From an uncultured Pelagibacteraceae bacterium (GTDB taxonomy: Bacteria > Pseudomonadota > Alphaproteobacteria > Pelagibacterales > Pelagibacteraceae), in contig CACKVM010000002.1 of NCBI GenBank assembly GCA_902603625.1, positions 21,313-85,312 on the forward strand: a stretch of 64,000 bases of DNA, in the 5' to 3' direction. Shown piece by piece: positions 26,286-35,830 of this stretch. The notes beneath the pieces were generated by a model that was not told where the DNA came from, made no database searches, and saw only the letters and a program-made list of their open reading frames with translations. The translations under genes and the position numbers were made by a program. Each line of letters starts with the position of its first letter. Positions within the stretch are counted from its first letter, which is position 1.

Positions 26286-26993
26286 ATGATGAAAATATTT
26301 GAACCAAATAAAATTTTTTTATTTACATCTAAAGCACCAAAATATGTAATGTTCTTATTTGTAATAGTTTTATCTATTGGACTTATTGAAGCTCTCATTT
26401 TCTCGCCAGAGGATTATAAACAAAGCCATTCAGTTCGAATAATGTATGTGCATGTACCAGCAGCATGGATTTCATTAGGTATTTTTTCATCAATAACTTT
26501 ACTCTCTATAAGTGGATTTATTTTTCGAAATAAGTATTTATTTATATTTGCAAAAAGTTTGGCTCCATCTGGATTGGTATTAAATATTATTGCATTAGTT
26601 ACAGGCTCTATTTGGGGCAGACCAACGTGGGGCACTTGGTGGGCTTGGGATGCCAGAATAACCTCGATGCTAATCTTAGCATTATTTTATTTAATGTATT
26701 TAGTTGCATGGAGAATATATGAAGATAAAGATAAGGTTTTAAAAATTACAACTTTTATAACTATTCTGGGAATTGTAAATATACCTATAATAAAATATTC
26801 TGTTGATTGGTGGAACACACTTCATCAACCTGCTTCAATTAACATTTTATCAAAATCTTCGATACATTCTTCAATGATGTTTCCGCTAATGATTATGACT
26901 GCGGCATTTACACTATTTTCATTGTTAATTTTTTTGATGAAATATAATACAGAAATGATAAAAATTAAAAATAAGGGTTTAGATAGGTTATGA
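26286..26993 (+). CDS. ccmC: Cytochrome c maturation heme transporter CcmC
   Basis: CcmC is the inner-membrane heme-handling protein that loads heme onto CcmE. The 235 residues contain about six membrane segments and the tryptophan-rich WWD motif GRPTWGTWWAWDARITSM, with the flanking histidines in MYVHVPAAWIS and NTLHQPASI as expected for heme coordination. ccmD follows with a 4-bp overlap. The usual ccmA and ccmB genes (ATP-binding cassette and membrane subunit) are not upstream; hspQ is there instead. Confidence 0.96.
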   Translation: MMKIFEPNKIFLFTSKAPKYVMFLFVIVLSIGLIEALIFSPEDYKQSHSVRIMYVHVPAAWISLGIFSSITLLSISGFIFRNKYLFIFAKSLAPSGLVLNIIALVTGSIWGRPTWGTWWAWDARITSMLILALFYLMYLVAWRIYEDKDKVLKITTFITILGIVNIPIIKYSVDWWNTLHQPASINILSKSSIHSSMMFPLMIMTAAFTLFSLLIFLMKYNTEMIKIKNKGLDRL

Positions 26994-27208
26994 TAACAAA
27001 TTTATTTTATATGAGTGGATACGGAACATATGTTTGGTCTGCATTTATTTTTACCTTTTTTAGTTTTTCGATTTTATACTTGGTCATAAGAGTTCAATAT
27101 GTGAGAGAGAAGAATAAATTTATTTCTAAATTTGGGGCTTTAGACCCTAAGAAAGCCGAAATTGCAAAATCACAAAATATTAATAGAGAAATTTTATCTA
27201 CAAACTAA
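26990..27208 (+). CDS. ccmD: Heme exporter protein CcmD
   Basis: Small membrane protein of 72 residues with one membrane segment (about residues 13-33). YMSGYGTYVWSAFIFTFFSFSILYL matches the CcmD start (GYGxYVW) and is followed by a basic/acidic cytoplasmic tail. CcmD stabilises the CcmC-CcmE interaction and release of holo-CcmE. It is somewhat longer than many CcmD proteins because of the C-terminal tail. Start overlaps ccmC; ccmE follows 19 bp later. Confidence 0.92.
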   Translation: MITNLFYMSGYGTYVWSAFIFTFFSFSILYLVIRVQYVREKNKFISKFGALDPKKAEIAKSQNINREILSTN

Positions 27209-27227
27209 AATTATTAACTTTTGAACC

Positions 27228-27650
27228 ATGTATGGTCGAAAAGTTAAGTTAAGATTTTTTTTTATTATTTTACTATTAATTACTTTAACTCTATCTATCT
27301 TTCTTATTCTAAAATCTCTTGAGGAAAATGTAGTTTATTTTAAATCTCCTACCGATGTTCAATTAATTTATGAAAATAAAAATGAAAAAATAAGAATAGG
27401 TGGAATGGTTAAAAAAGACTCATTAGAAATTACTAAAAAAGAAGTAAAGTTCATAATAACTGATTTTAAAAATGAGATTAATGTGACTTACTCAGGTGTT
27501 GTACCCAATCTTTTTTCCGAAGGGAAAGGAGTAGTTGCTGAAGGATTTTTAAAAGACAAGAATTTTTTTCAAGCTTCAAAGATTCTAGCTAAACATGATG
27601 AAAATTATATGCCCCCAGAAGTTAAAGAGGCTTTAGGAGAAAATAAATGA
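27228..27650 (+). CDS. ccmE: Heme chaperone CcmE
   Basis: Periplasmic heme chaperone with one N-terminal membrane anchor ([19 protein letters not shown]) and an OB-fold. The core shows [13 protein letters not shown], the beta-strand [24 protein letters not shown] and, near the end, [16 protein letters not shown]. His in the HDENY motif is the residue that binds heme covalently in the family. Length 140 is typical. The next gene, ccmF, starts at the stop codon (4-bp overlap). Confidence 0.96.
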   Translation: MYGRKVKLRFFFIILLLITLTLSIFLILKSLEENVVYFKSPTDVQLIYENKNEKIRIGGMVKKDSLEITKKEVKFIITDFKNEINVTYSGVVPNLFSEGKGVVAEGFLKDKNFFQASKILAKHDENYMPPEVKEALGENK

Positions 27651-29524
27651 TTTACAGTACCTTAGGCTACTATTCTTTAATATTTGGTTTAGTTATTTCA
27701 TTACCTTTATTTTTTTTTTCAACTAAAAATTTTAAGAATCAATATCCTTTAGACTTCAAAATCATAATATTTTCTTTTATTCAATTAATTTTAGTTATTA
27801 TAAGTTTTCTAGGGCTTATACTTTCATTTGTTTACTCTGATTTTAGTAATGAAACTGTTTTTAATAACTCCCACACTACAAAACCTTTATTTTATAAAAT
27901 AACTGGCACCTGGGGTAATCATGAAGGAAGCTTATTATTATGGTTATTAGTTTTAACATTATTTATTTTTATTTTTCTAATTAAATCGGAAGGATTGCTT
28001 AAAAAATATAGAATATTAACTTTATTATTTCAGCAAATAATTATTATAGGTTTTTTTGTCTTTTTAATTAAATCATCAAATCCTTTTAATTATTTAATCC
28101 CTGCACCAAAAGAAGGATTAGGTCTTAATCCAATTTTACAAGACCCAGCTTTAGCCATTCATCCTCCAATATTATATTTAGGTTATGTTGGATCCTCAAT
28201 TATTTTTTCGAGCGTTCTAGCTGCAACAACTTTGAATTATATTTCAAACACATGGGCAACTCACATAAAAAAATGGGTTTTGTTGTCATGGGTTTTTTTA
28301 ACATTAGGAATTTTACTTGGTTCTATATGGGCTTATTATGAATTAGGATGGGGTGGATTTTGGTTTTGGGATCCTGTTGAAAATGTATCTTTAATGCCAT
28401 GGCTTGCTTTAACTACATTGTTACATTGTATTTTAGTATTAGAAAAAAGATATCAGCTAAAATCATGGGTAATAATTTTATCTATCTCAACTTTTGCATT
28501 AAGTATGTGTGGAACCTTTTTAGTAAGATCTGGAATTTTAAACTCCATTCATACATTTGCAAATGATCCAGAGAGAGGTTTATATATATTAACTTTTTTA
28601 TTTATATTAATTCTTATTTCTTTATTAATTTTCTTTATCTTTCATAAAGAAGATAAACATAAGTTTAATTCCTTTTTTTTATTTAGTAAGGAAACAGCCA
28701 TAGTAATTAATAATTGGTTTATGATGTATTTCTTAGCAGTCGTTTTAATTGGAACTGTATATCCAATTTTCTTGGAGGTTATATCGTCAGAAAATATTTC
28801 AGTTGGCCCACCATTTTACAACAAGTTAATAATTCCTTTTCTTATCCCTTTTTTAATTTTTATGGCAATAGGACCTCAACTAAGATGGATTAAGACAAGA
28901 CTTGAAAAAAAGCTAAATTTAATCTTATTATTTGTTATTTCTTTATTAGTTTCTTTTTTTATTATTAGAAATTTAGATATTAATTTTTTAATCAATACAG
29001 TTTTAATAGGAAGTGCGCTGTACCTTTTTTTTATAACAATAAGAGATTTTATTTTAAAAAAAAATATTAATATTTCTCAAAATATAGCGCATTTTGGCTT
29101 TAGTTTATTTATTTTAAGTATTCTTTTTAATAATTTTTTTTCAAGTGAGGTTATCACAAATTTAAAAGTTGGTGAGAAGTTTAATAACGATAGATATGAA
29201 ATTTTTTTTAAAGATTTAAAAAAGTTTGAAAAAAAAAATTATGTGTCCTTCGTAGGTAAATTCTCTATTAAAGAAAATAATAAAGAGTCAAACATGGAAC
29301 CTGAATTAAGAATTTACAATCAGCCAAATATAATTACAAGTGAAGCTGATATTAAAACTTCTTTTTTATCTGATAAGTTTATCACCATTAATACAGTAAA
29401 TAATAAAGAATATTTTAATGTTAGATATCAAGTTAAACCTTTCATGATTTGGATTTGGCTGTCAGTACTATTAATTAGCTTAGGAGGAGTCATAAGTTTA
29501 TTTAAAAAATATTATGAAAAATAA
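27647..29524 (+). CDS. ccmF: Heme lyase subunit CcmF
   Basis: The 625-residue protein has about 15 membrane segments and the family motifs [52 protein letters not shown] (WWD domain) and [19 protein letters not shown]. It joins heme from CcmE to apocytochrome c together with CcmH. It is the largest gene of the ccm operon. Its end overlaps ccmG by 11 bp. A C-terminal periplasmic region (about residues 495-605) precedes the final helix. Confidence 0.97.
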   Translation: MIYSTLGYYSLIFGLVISLPLFFFSTKNFKNQYPLDFKIIIFSFIQLILVIISFLGLILSFVYSDFSNETVFNNSHTTKPLFYKITGTWGNHEGSLLLWLLVLTLFIFIFLIKSEGLLKKYRILTLLFQQIIIIGFFVFLIKSSNPFNYLIPAPKEGLGLNPILQDPALAIHPPILYLGYVGSSIIFSSVLAATTLNYISNTWATHIKKWVLLSWVFLTLGILLGSIWAYYELGWGGFWFWDPVENVSLMPWLALTTLLHCILVLEKRYQLKSWVIILSISTFALSMCGTFLVRSGILNSIHTFANDPERGLYILTFLFILILISLLIFFIFHKEDKHKFNSFFLFSKETAIVINNWFMMYFLAVVLIGTVYPIFLEVISSENISVGPPFYNKLIIPFLIPFLIFMAIGPQLRWIKTRLEKKLNLILLFVISLLVSFFIIRNLDINFLINTVLIGSALYLFFITIRDFILKKNINISQNIAHFGFSLFILSILFNNFFSSEVITNLKVGEKFNNDRYEIFFKDLKKFEKKNYVSFVGKFSIKENNKESNMEPELRIYNQPNIITSEADIKTSFLSDKFITINTVNNKEYFNVRYQVKPFMIWIWLSVLLISLGGVISLFKKYYEK

Positions 29525-30038
29525 AATACTTTCTTTTTTGTCAATTTTAATTTTGATTTTTGTTTTTACAACATTTTATAAAGGTTTAGAAAAATCAAAT
29601 ATTTATGAACCACAAAATAGTTTAAAAAAAATACCTGAATTTTCTATGATGACTTTTTTTGAAAGTAAGGAAATTTATTCAAAAGATATATTTAGAGATA
29701 ATGATTTTTACTTAATAAATATTTGGGCCTCTTGGTGTGTGCCTTGTAGAGATGAACATCAATTTTTAGTTAGCTTAAGTAAAAATAATCGTTTAGAAAT
29801 TATTGGTATAAACTATAAAGATAATTATAAAAATGCAGAGAGATTTTTAATTGAATTGGGAAATCCCTACTCAAAAATTTTAGTAGATAAGGATGGAACA
29901 AAAGCTATTGAATGGGGTGCAATAGGAGTACCAGAAACCTTTTTGGTCTATGAAAATAAAATTTTAAAAAAGATCATTGGTCCACTTAATTCTGAATTAG
30001 CTGAAGAAATTGAACGTATAGTAAATGAAAAAATTTAG
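29514..30038 (+). CDS. ccmG: Thiol:disulfide interchange protein CcmG (DsbE)
   Basis: Membrane-anchored periplasmic thioredoxin-like protein. The N-terminal helix (ILSFLSILILIFVFTTFYKG) precedes a thioredoxin fold with active site NIWASWCVPCRDEHQF, the central GINYKDNYKNAERFL insertion typical of DsbE and the cis-Pro region GAIGVPETFLVYE. It keeps apocytochrome c cysteines reduced for heme attachment. Overlaps ccmF by 11 bp and ccmH by 14 bp. Confidence 0.95.
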   Translation: MKNKILSFLSILILIFVFTTFYKGLEKSNIYEPQNSLKKIPEFSMMTFFESKEIYSKDIFRDNDFYLINIWASWCVPCRDEHQFLVSLSKNNRLEIIGINYKDNYKNAERFLIELGNPYSKILVDKDGTKAIEWGAIGVPETFLVYENKILKKIIGPLNSELAEEIERIVNEKI

Positions 30039-30390
30039 TTTGTTTATAATTATTTTACTATCGTTGAATATTAATTCATCCCAAGCTGATGAAATAGAAT
30101 TACAAAACAAAATTACCAAAAACTTAAGATGTTTAATTTGTCAAGGTCAATCAGTTTTCGACTCAGATTCTGATTTTGCTAATAGTCTTAAAATTGTAGT
30201 TAGAAACAAAATCGATGAGGGTTTTACAGAAAATGAAATTAATGATTTTTTGATTCAAAAATATGGAGAGTGGATTTTATATGATCCTAAATTTAACAAA
30301 AATACTTATTTATTGTGGCTTTTACCTCTATTGATCTTCTTACTAGGTGGTGCAATAATATTTAAAAAATTAATAAAAATTAATAAATAA
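30025..30390 (+). CDS. ccmH: Cytochrome c biogenesis protein CcmH
   Basis: 121 residues: signal peptide (SLFIIILLSLNINSSQA), the redox motif NLRCLICQGQSVFDSDSDFA with the LRCxxC pair, FLIQKYGEWILYDPKF, and a C-terminal membrane helix. CcmH works with CcmF/CcmI in heme ligation. The operon ends here: no ccmI or tetratricopeptide gene follows within the window; a PagL-like gene does, 4 bp on. Confidence 0.95.
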   Translation: MKKFSLFIIILLSLNINSSQADEIELQNKITKNLRCLICQGQSVFDSDSDFANSLKIVVRNKIDEGFTENEINDFLIQKYGEWILYDPKFNKNTYLLWLLPLLIFLLGGAIIFKKLIKINK

Positions 30391-30394
30391 ATTA

Positions 30395-30916
30395 ATGAGA
30401 AAAATATTTTTTTTAAAAAAGATTTCCATAACTTTAATTCTTATATTTAGTATAAGTAACTTAACAACAGCAGATGAGAATAATAATGGACATCAAATAA
30501 ATTTTTTTACTGGAAATTTTGATTTTAGTGATGATAAACAGAGTGCGTATTTATTTGGTTTTCAACATCAAGATGAAAATTTAAATAGAGATACATTTTT
30601 AGGAAATGTATCTCCAATTACAGGAGGATTTATCACAGAAAACTCTGCAGCATATATTTATACGGGCATTGAGTGGAATATGGAAATGAGTGATAAAATG
30701 GCTTTTACACCAAGTTTTGCCCCTGGTTTTTATCATGAAGGCGATGGGAAAGATTTGGGACATGTTTTGGAATTTAAATCTGAAGTGCAAATTTCTTATG
30801 CAACCTCTGAAAATTCAAGCATTGGCGTATCATATAACCATGTATCAAATGCCAGTTTAGGAGATAAAAATCCTGGGGCAAATAGTTATATGTTTAATTT
30901 TATTAAAAACTTCTAA
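30395..30916 (+). CDS. Acyloxyacyl hydrolase-like outer membrane protein (PagL-like)
   Basis: The 173-residue protein has a signal peptide (KISITLILIFSISNLTTA) and alternating beta-strand character ending in a C-terminal Phe, as for small outer-membrane barrels. The segment SIGVSYNHVSNASLGDKNPGANS matches the PagL catalytic region where His and Ser of the HxS motif act with a downstream acidic residue to remove the 3-acyl chain of lipid A. Function as a lipid A deacylase is therefore likely but not proven. It begins 4 bp after ccmH, so it may be co-transcribed, and an lldD-like gene follows 9 bp later. Confidence 0.8.
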   Translation: MRKIFFLKKISITLILIFSISNLTTADENNNGHQINFFTGNFDFSDDKQSAYLFGFQHQDENLNRDTFLGNVSPITGGFITENSAAYIYTGIEWNMEMSDKMAFTPSFAPGFYHEGDGKDLGHVLEFKSEVQISYATSENSSIGVSYNHVSNASLGDKNPGANSYMFNFIKNF

Positions 30917-30925
30917 CATAAAGTA

Positions 30926-32077
30926 ATGAATTTAAAAGATTGTCACAATTTTAGTGATTTTAGAAAATTAGCTGAAAGAAAATTACCCTCACCTATATTT
31001 CATTACATTGATGGAGCCGCAGATGATGAAATCACCTATGTTAGAAACACAAGTGCTTTTGATGATGTAGATTTAGTTCCAAATGTGTTAAGAGGTGTGG
31101 AGAATGTTGATTTATCTACTACAATTTTTGGAAAAAAATTAGACTTACCTTTTTATTTGTCTCCAACAGCTCTTCAAAGACTTTTTCATTATGATGGTGA
31201 AAGAGCAGTTGGAAAAGCAGCACAAAAATTTAATACAATGTTTGGTGTCTCTGCCTTAGCTACAGTTAGTGTTGAAGAAATTTCTTCAATGATTGATACA
31301 CCTAAAATGTTTCAATTTTATTTTCATAAAGATAGAGGTTTGAATGACTCTTGTTTGGAAAGAGCAAAAGCAGCAAAATTTGATGTTATGGCATTAACTG
31401 TAGACACAATAACAGGTGGTAATCGTGAAAGAGATTTAAGAACTGGATTTACTTCTCCACCTAAACTAACTTTATCAAGTTTATTTAGTTTTGCTACAAA
31501 ACCAATGTGGGGGATAAATTATTTAACAAAAGGTAAATTTGAATTACCTCATCTTCAAGATTACGTAAAAGAGGGGACAAGCACGAATACATCTATAGGA
31601 AATTATTTTTCTACTATGTTAGATCAATCAATGAATTGGAAAGACGCAGAAAAACTTTGTTCTCAATGGGGAGGCCATTTTGCTCTCAAAGGAATTATGA
31701 GTGTTGAGGATGCTAAAAAAGCTGTAGATATTGGCTGTACTGGCATAATGGTTTCTAATCATGGAGGAAGACAACTTGACGGCTCCAGATCTCCTTTTGA
31801 TCAACTTGCTGAAATAGTTGATGCAGTTGGTGATAAATTAGATGTTATCTGTGAAGGAGGAATCCATAGAGGTACACATATGTTAAAAGCCTTATCATTA
31901 GGTGCAAAGGCTTGCTCAGGGGGAAGACTTTATCTTTACGCATTAGCAGCGGCCGGCCAGGCAGGTGTTGAAAGAGCTTTAGAAAAATATAAATCTGAAT
32001 TAATTCGAGATATGAAACTGATGGGATGCACTAAAATAAGTGATCTAAGTAGAAGTAACCTAAGGTTTAGAAGATAG
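30926..32077 (+). CDS. FMN-dependent alpha-hydroxy acid dehydrogenase (LldD-like), copy 1
   Basis: The 383-residue flavoprotein has the family fold: LPSPIFHYIDGAADDE at the N-terminus, LSPTALQRLFHYDGE, FQFYFHKDRG, and the FMN/catalytic motif IMVSNHGGRQLDGSRSPFD with the catalytic His, followed by ICEGGIHRGTHMLKALSLGA. It most resembles L-lactate dehydrogenase (quinone) LldD, oxidising (S)-2-hydroxy acids such as lactate to keto acids. The second gene overlaps its last base and is a clear paralogue. The island around it holds D-hydroxyacid enzymes and a TRAP transporter, consistent with growth on small hydroxy acids. Exact substrate is not determinable. Confidence 0.9.
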   Translation: MNLKDCHNFSDFRKLAERKLPSPIFHYIDGAADDEITYVRNTSAFDDVDLVPNVLRGVENVDLSTTIFGKKLDLPFYLSPTALQRLFHYDGERAVGKAAQKFNTMFGVSALATVSVEEISSMIDTPKMFQFYFHKDRGLNDSCLERAKAAKFDVMALTVDTITGGNRERDLRTGFTSPPKLTLSSLFSFATKPMWGINYLTKGKFELPHLQDYVKEGTSTNTSIGNYFSTMLDQSMNWKDAEKLCSQWGGHFALKGIMSVEDAKKAVDIGCTGIMVSNHGGRQLDGSRSPFDQLAEIVDAVGDKLDVICEGGIHRGTHMLKALSLGAKACSGGRLYLYALAAAGQAGVERALEKYKSELIRDMKLMGCTKISDLSRSNLRFRR

Positions 32078-33228
32078 TGAGTTTGAAAGACTGTCACAAT
32101 TTTAATGACTTCAGAGAATTAGCTAAAAAAAAATTACCTTCACCTATTTTTCATTATATTGATGGTGGCTCTGATGATGAAACTACTCTTAGAAGAAACA
32201 CAGATTCGTTCAATGATTGTGATTTGATTCCAAACGTTTTAGCAAATGTAGGTAAACCAGATTTATCAACTAATTTATTTGGAAGAAAAATAGACATGCC
32301 AATTTTTCTTTCTCCAGCTGCGATGCAAAGACTTTATCATACTGATGGTGATAAAGCTTCAGCAAGAGCAGCAGAAAAATTTGGAATTTTTTATAGTATG
32401 TCATCTATGAGTAATAACTCTATTGAGGAAATATCAAATATTTCTAGTGGTCCAAAGTTATTTCAATTATATGTTCATAAAGATAAATCAATAACTGATG
32501 ATTTAATTGACAGATCAAGAAGGTCAGGATTTGATGCAATGTGTTTGACAGTAGATACTTTGGTTGCAGGTAATAGGGAAAAAGATCATAGAACGGGTTT
32601 CACTACTCCACCAAAACTTACATTCCAAAGTTTAATGAGTTTTGTAAAGAGACCAAGCTGGGTATTTAATTATCTAACTGGAAAAAAATTTGAGCTTTCA
32701 AATGTTAAAAAAAAAACAGATAAAGGCACCAATATTGCTAAGTCAGTAATTGAATACATTAATGAGCAGTACGATCCACTAATGGGATGGAAAGATGCAG
32801 AGTACTGTGCAAAAAAATGGAATGGACCTTTTGCACTTAAAGGAGTTATGTCAGTCGAAGATGCAAAAAAAGCTGTGGATATTGGCTGTACGGCTATCAT
32901 GATATCAAATCACGGTGGTCGACAACTTGATGGATCACGATCACCCTTTGATCAAGTCAAAGCAATATCTGATGCTGTAGGCGATAAATTGGAAATCATT
33001 TTAGACGGAGGAGTGAGAAGAGGAACTCACGTGTTAAAAGCCATTGCAGCTGGTGCAAAAGCTTGTAGTTTTGGAAAAATGTTTTTGTTCTCTTTGGCCG
33101 CAGGAGGCCAACAAGGAGTAGAACATTTACTAAAAAATATGCAAGATGAGATAAATAGAAACATGGTTTTAATGGGATGTAGAAATTTAAAAGAGTTGAA
33201 TAGTTCAAAATTAATCTATAGAAAATAG
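32077..33228 (+). CDS. FMN-dependent alpha-hydroxy acid dehydrogenase (LldD-like), copy 2
   Basis: A 383-residue paralogue of the gene just before, sharing long stretches (LPSPIFHYIDGGSDDE, GVMSVEDAKKAVDIGCTAI, SNHGGRQLDGSRSPFDQ). It starts at a GTG whose G is the last base of the previous stop codon. Equal lengths and a shared frame structure imply tandem duplication followed by divergence, including in the substrate-pocket segments such as LSPAAMQRLYHTDGD and the region replacing LPHLQDYVKE. The two copies may differ in substrate or chirality of side chain. Catalytic His is kept, so it should be active. Confidence 0.9.
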   Translation: MSLKDCHNFNDFRELAKKKLPSPIFHYIDGGSDDETTLRRNTDSFNDCDLIPNVLANVGKPDLSTNLFGRKIDMPIFLSPAAMQRLYHTDGDKASARAAEKFGIFYSMSSMSNNSIEEISNISSGPKLFQLYVHKDKSITDDLIDRSRRSGFDAMCLTVDTLVAGNREKDHRTGFTTPPKLTFQSLMSFVKRPSWVFNYLTGKKFELSNVKKKTDKGTNIAKSVIEYINEQYDPLMGWKDAEYCAKKWNGPFALKGVMSVEDAKKAVDIGCTAIMISNHGGRQLDGSRSPFDQVKAISDAVGDKLEIILDGGVRRGTHVLKAIAAGAKACSFGKMFLFSLAAGGQQGVEHLLKNMQDEINRNMVLMGCRNLKELNSSKLIYRK

Positions 33229-33238
33229 AGGGGGAAAT

Positions 33239-34405
33239 ATGAAATTAGCAAAAAGTTTAGAAAGATTAGGAACCGAATCTGCATTTACTGTTCTAGCGGA
33301 GGCTAAAAAATTAGAAGCTCAAGGAAAACCTATGATCCACTTGGGATTAGGACAACCAGATTTTAAAACTCCAAAACATGTTGTTGAAGCAGCTAAGAAA
33401 GCCTTAGATGATGGACACCATGGATATGTTATGTCTAACGGTATTCCCGAATGCCGACAAGCTGTAACTAGATGGATTAAAAAACGTTACAACGTCGATG
33501 TAGATTTTGAAAGAATTATTATCATGCCTGGTGGAAAGCCAACAATGCATTATGCTATACAATGTTTTGGTGAACCAGGTGCAGAGATTATACACCCGAC
33601 ACCAGCTTTTCCAATTTATGAATCGATGATAAATTATACAGGCTCAAAATCTGTTACTTATGACTTAACAGAGGACAAAGATTTAAAATTTAATCCTGAT
33701 AAAATATTATCTTTAATTACAGATAAGACCCGATTGTTAATATTAATTAATCCAAATAACCCTACAGGAAGTTTTGTCGATAAAAGAGATATTGATTTTT
33801 TAGCTGATGGTCTCAAAAAACATCCTCATGTAACAATTTTAAGTGACGAAATTTATAGTAGGCAAATTTTTGATGGTAAAGAGATGCCCTCATTTTTTAA
33901 TTATCCTGAGTTAAGAGAAAGGTTAATAGTATTAGAAGGATGGAGTAAAGCTTATTCAATGACAGGGTGGAGACTTGGTTGGAGTTTTTGGCCTCATCAT
34001 TTAGTTGAACATGTAAATAAATTATTAATTAATAGTGTTTCTTGTGTTAACGCAGCGGCTCAATTTGCTGGTATCGCTGCATTAGACGGACCAGATGACT
34101 CAATTGATCTAATGATGGAAAAATTTACTCAAAGAAGAGATTTAATTCATAAAGGTTTAAATGACTTACCAGGTGTTGAATGTAGTTTACCTGGAGGGGC
34201 TTTTTATGCATTTCCTAAAGTGATCGGTACAGGTATGAATGGTGCAGAGTTTGCAAGAAAGGCTATGCATGAAGCAGGAGTAGCAATAGTTCCTGGGTCA
34301 GCTTTTGGTGAAACTTGCCAAAATTATGTGAGGTTTAGTTTTGCTGCATCAAGAGATAATATTTCACAAGCATTGGAAAATATAAAGAAAATGCTATCTA
34401 AATAA
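33239..34405 (+). CDS. PLP-dependent aminotransferase, class I/II
   Basis: 388 residues with the aspartate aminotransferase fold-type I signatures: IHLGLGQPDFKTPKHVVEAA, INPNNPTGSFVDKRDI, the PLP Lys in VLEGWSKAYSMTGWRLGW, and the substrate Arg in YVRFSFAASRDNI. It could transaminate 2-keto acids formed by neighbouring hydroxy-acid oxidases (for example pyruvate or glyoxylate with an amino donor). That link is inferred from the operon, not from sequence. Start follows AGGGGG-type Shine-Dalgarno (GAGGGGGAAATATG), strong for this genome. Confidence 0.92.
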   Translation: MKLAKSLERLGTESAFTVLAEAKKLEAQGKPMIHLGLGQPDFKTPKHVVEAAKKALDDGHHGYVMSNGIPECRQAVTRWIKKRYNVDVDFERIIIMPGGKPTMHYAIQCFGEPGAEIIHPTPAFPIYESMINYTGSKSVTYDLTEDKDLKFNPDKILSLITDKTRLLILINPNNPTGSFVDKRDIDFLADGLKKHPHVTILSDEIYSRQIFDGKEMPSFFNYPELRERLIVLEGWSKAYSMTGWRLGWSFWPHHLVEHVNKLLINSVSCVNAAAQFAGIAALDGPDDSIDLMMEKFTQRRDLIHKGLNDLPGVECSLPGGAFYAFPKVIGTGMNGAEFARKAMHEAGVAIVPGSAFGETCQNYVRFSFAASRDNISQALENIKKMLSK

Positions 34406-34444
34406 GGTATATTTTTTTAGTATTATTTATTAATATCACTTCTT

Positions 34445-35818
34445 ATGAACGATCAAGTACAAGCTGAGCTAAAAAAAATTTTTAATGGAAGATTTTCAAC
34501 TTCTGTATCCACAAGAACAAATTATGCCAGAGGTGAAGACACTTATGATCCAATTTTATCAGAAGCTGTTGTATTTCCAGAAACAAATCAGGAGGTTTCA
34601 CAAATATTAAGACTATGTAATGAACATAAAATTCCTGTAGTACCATTTGGTACAGGTACCTCTTTAGAGGGTAATGTGGTTGGTAATGAAAAAGGAATAA
34701 CCATAAGCCTTGAAAAAATGAATAAAATTTTAAGTGTTAATGCTGAGGACTTCGATTGTAGGGTACAAGCCTGTGTTACAAAAGAACAATTAAATGAATA
34801 TCTTAGAGAGGATGGTGTCTTTTTTCCAATTGATCCAGGTGCTAATGCTGCGATCGGAGGTATGGCTTCCACATCGGCTTCAGGAACAATGGCGGTTAAA
34901 TACGGCACTATGAAAACTGTAATTACTGGTTTGACTGTTGTTTTGCCTAATGGAGATATTATTAACACAGGAGGAAGAACGAAAAAAACCTCAGCGGGTT
35001 ATAATCTAACTAATTTATTTATTGGTTCTGAAGGAACTTTAGGAGTTATAACGGAAGTTCAATTAAGACTTTCTCCCATACCAGAGAGTATAATGTCAGC
35101 TGTCTGTCACTTCCCAACTTTAGAAAAAGCAGTTCAAACTGCGCAACAAGTTATTCAATATGGGGTCCCAATCGCAAGAATCGAAATGTTAAATAAAGAC
35201 CAAATGGGAATAAGTATAAATTATTCAAAATTAAAAGATATTGAGGAAACGCCAACATTATTTTTTGAATTTCATGGATCAGAATTATCTAATAATGAAA
35301 ATATCAAAATAGTCGAGGAAATATCTAAAGATAATAATGGAAGCTCTTTTAAATGGGCAAAAGATTTAGAGGAAAGAAATAAACTCTGGCAAGCAAGATG
35401 GGACGTTTACTATTCTGTAAAAGCTTTGATAAATAATGGAAGAGTTTATTCAACAGATGTGTGTTTACCTATCTCAAATATAACAGAATGTGTAAATTAT
35501 GCAGAGGAACAAGCAAAAAAGTTTGGACTTAGAGCTCCAATGGTGGGCCACTTAGGAGATGGAAATTTTCATGTATTGTTACCATTTGATCCTGAAAAAA
35601 AGGAAATGTATAAAAAGATAAGAGAATTTAACGATTTATTAATAAAAAAGGCTTTAGAACTTAAAGGAACGATTACAGGAGAACATGGTGTAGGCCTTCA
35701 TAAAAAAGAATATCTTTTAAAAGAGCATGGAGACAACATCCCTGTTATGAAATTAATTAAAAGAAGCATTGATCAAAACAATATAATGAATCCAGGTAAA
35801 ATATTTGATCTTAATTAA
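34445..35818 (+). CDS. FAD-linked oxidase, GlcD / D-lactate dehydrogenase-like
   Basis: 457 residues of the FAD-binding type 4 family: VVPFGTGTSLEGNVVG (FAD pyrophosphate site), DPGANAAIGGMASTSASGTMAVKYGTM, NLFIGSEGTLGVITEVQLRLSP, and the C-terminal GHLGDGNFHVLLPFDP and GTITGEHGVGLHKKEYL with metal/substrate histidines. These are shared by glycolate oxidase GlcD and D-lactate dehydrogenases. No GlcE or GlcF partners are adjacent, so it is probably a single-subunit D-2-hydroxy acid dehydrogenase that passes electrons to the respiratory chain. It complements the L-type LldD-like genes upstream. Confidence 0.92.
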   Translation: MNDQVQAELKKIFNGRFSTSVSTRTNYARGEDTYDPILSEAVVFPETNQEVSQILRLCNEHKIPVVPFGTGTSLEGNVVGNEKGITISLEKMNKILSVNAEDFDCRVQACVTKEQLNEYLREDGVFFPIDPGANAAIGGMASTSASGTMAVKYGTMKTVITGLTVVLPNGDIINTGGRTKKTSAGYNLTNLFIGSEGTLGVITEVQLRLSPIPESIMSAVCHFPTLEKAVQTAQQVIQYGVPIARIEMLNKDQMGISINYSKLKDIEETPTLFFEFHGSELSNNENIKIVEEISKDNNGSSFKWAKDLEERNKLWQARWDVYYSVKALINNGRVYSTDVCLPISNITECVNYAEEQAKKFGLRAPMVGHLGDGNFHVLLPFDPEKKEMYKKIREFNDLLIKKALELKGTITGEHGVGLHKKEYLLKEHGDNIPVMKLIKRSIDQNNIMNPGKIFDLN

Positions 35819-35830
35819 AAAAAATATTTT

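Noticed and set aside
26132-26398. Minus-strand ORF between hspQ and ccmC
   Set aside because: It runs through the inverted repeat and into the ccmC start in antisense; its sequence has no family pattern and low-complexity composition.
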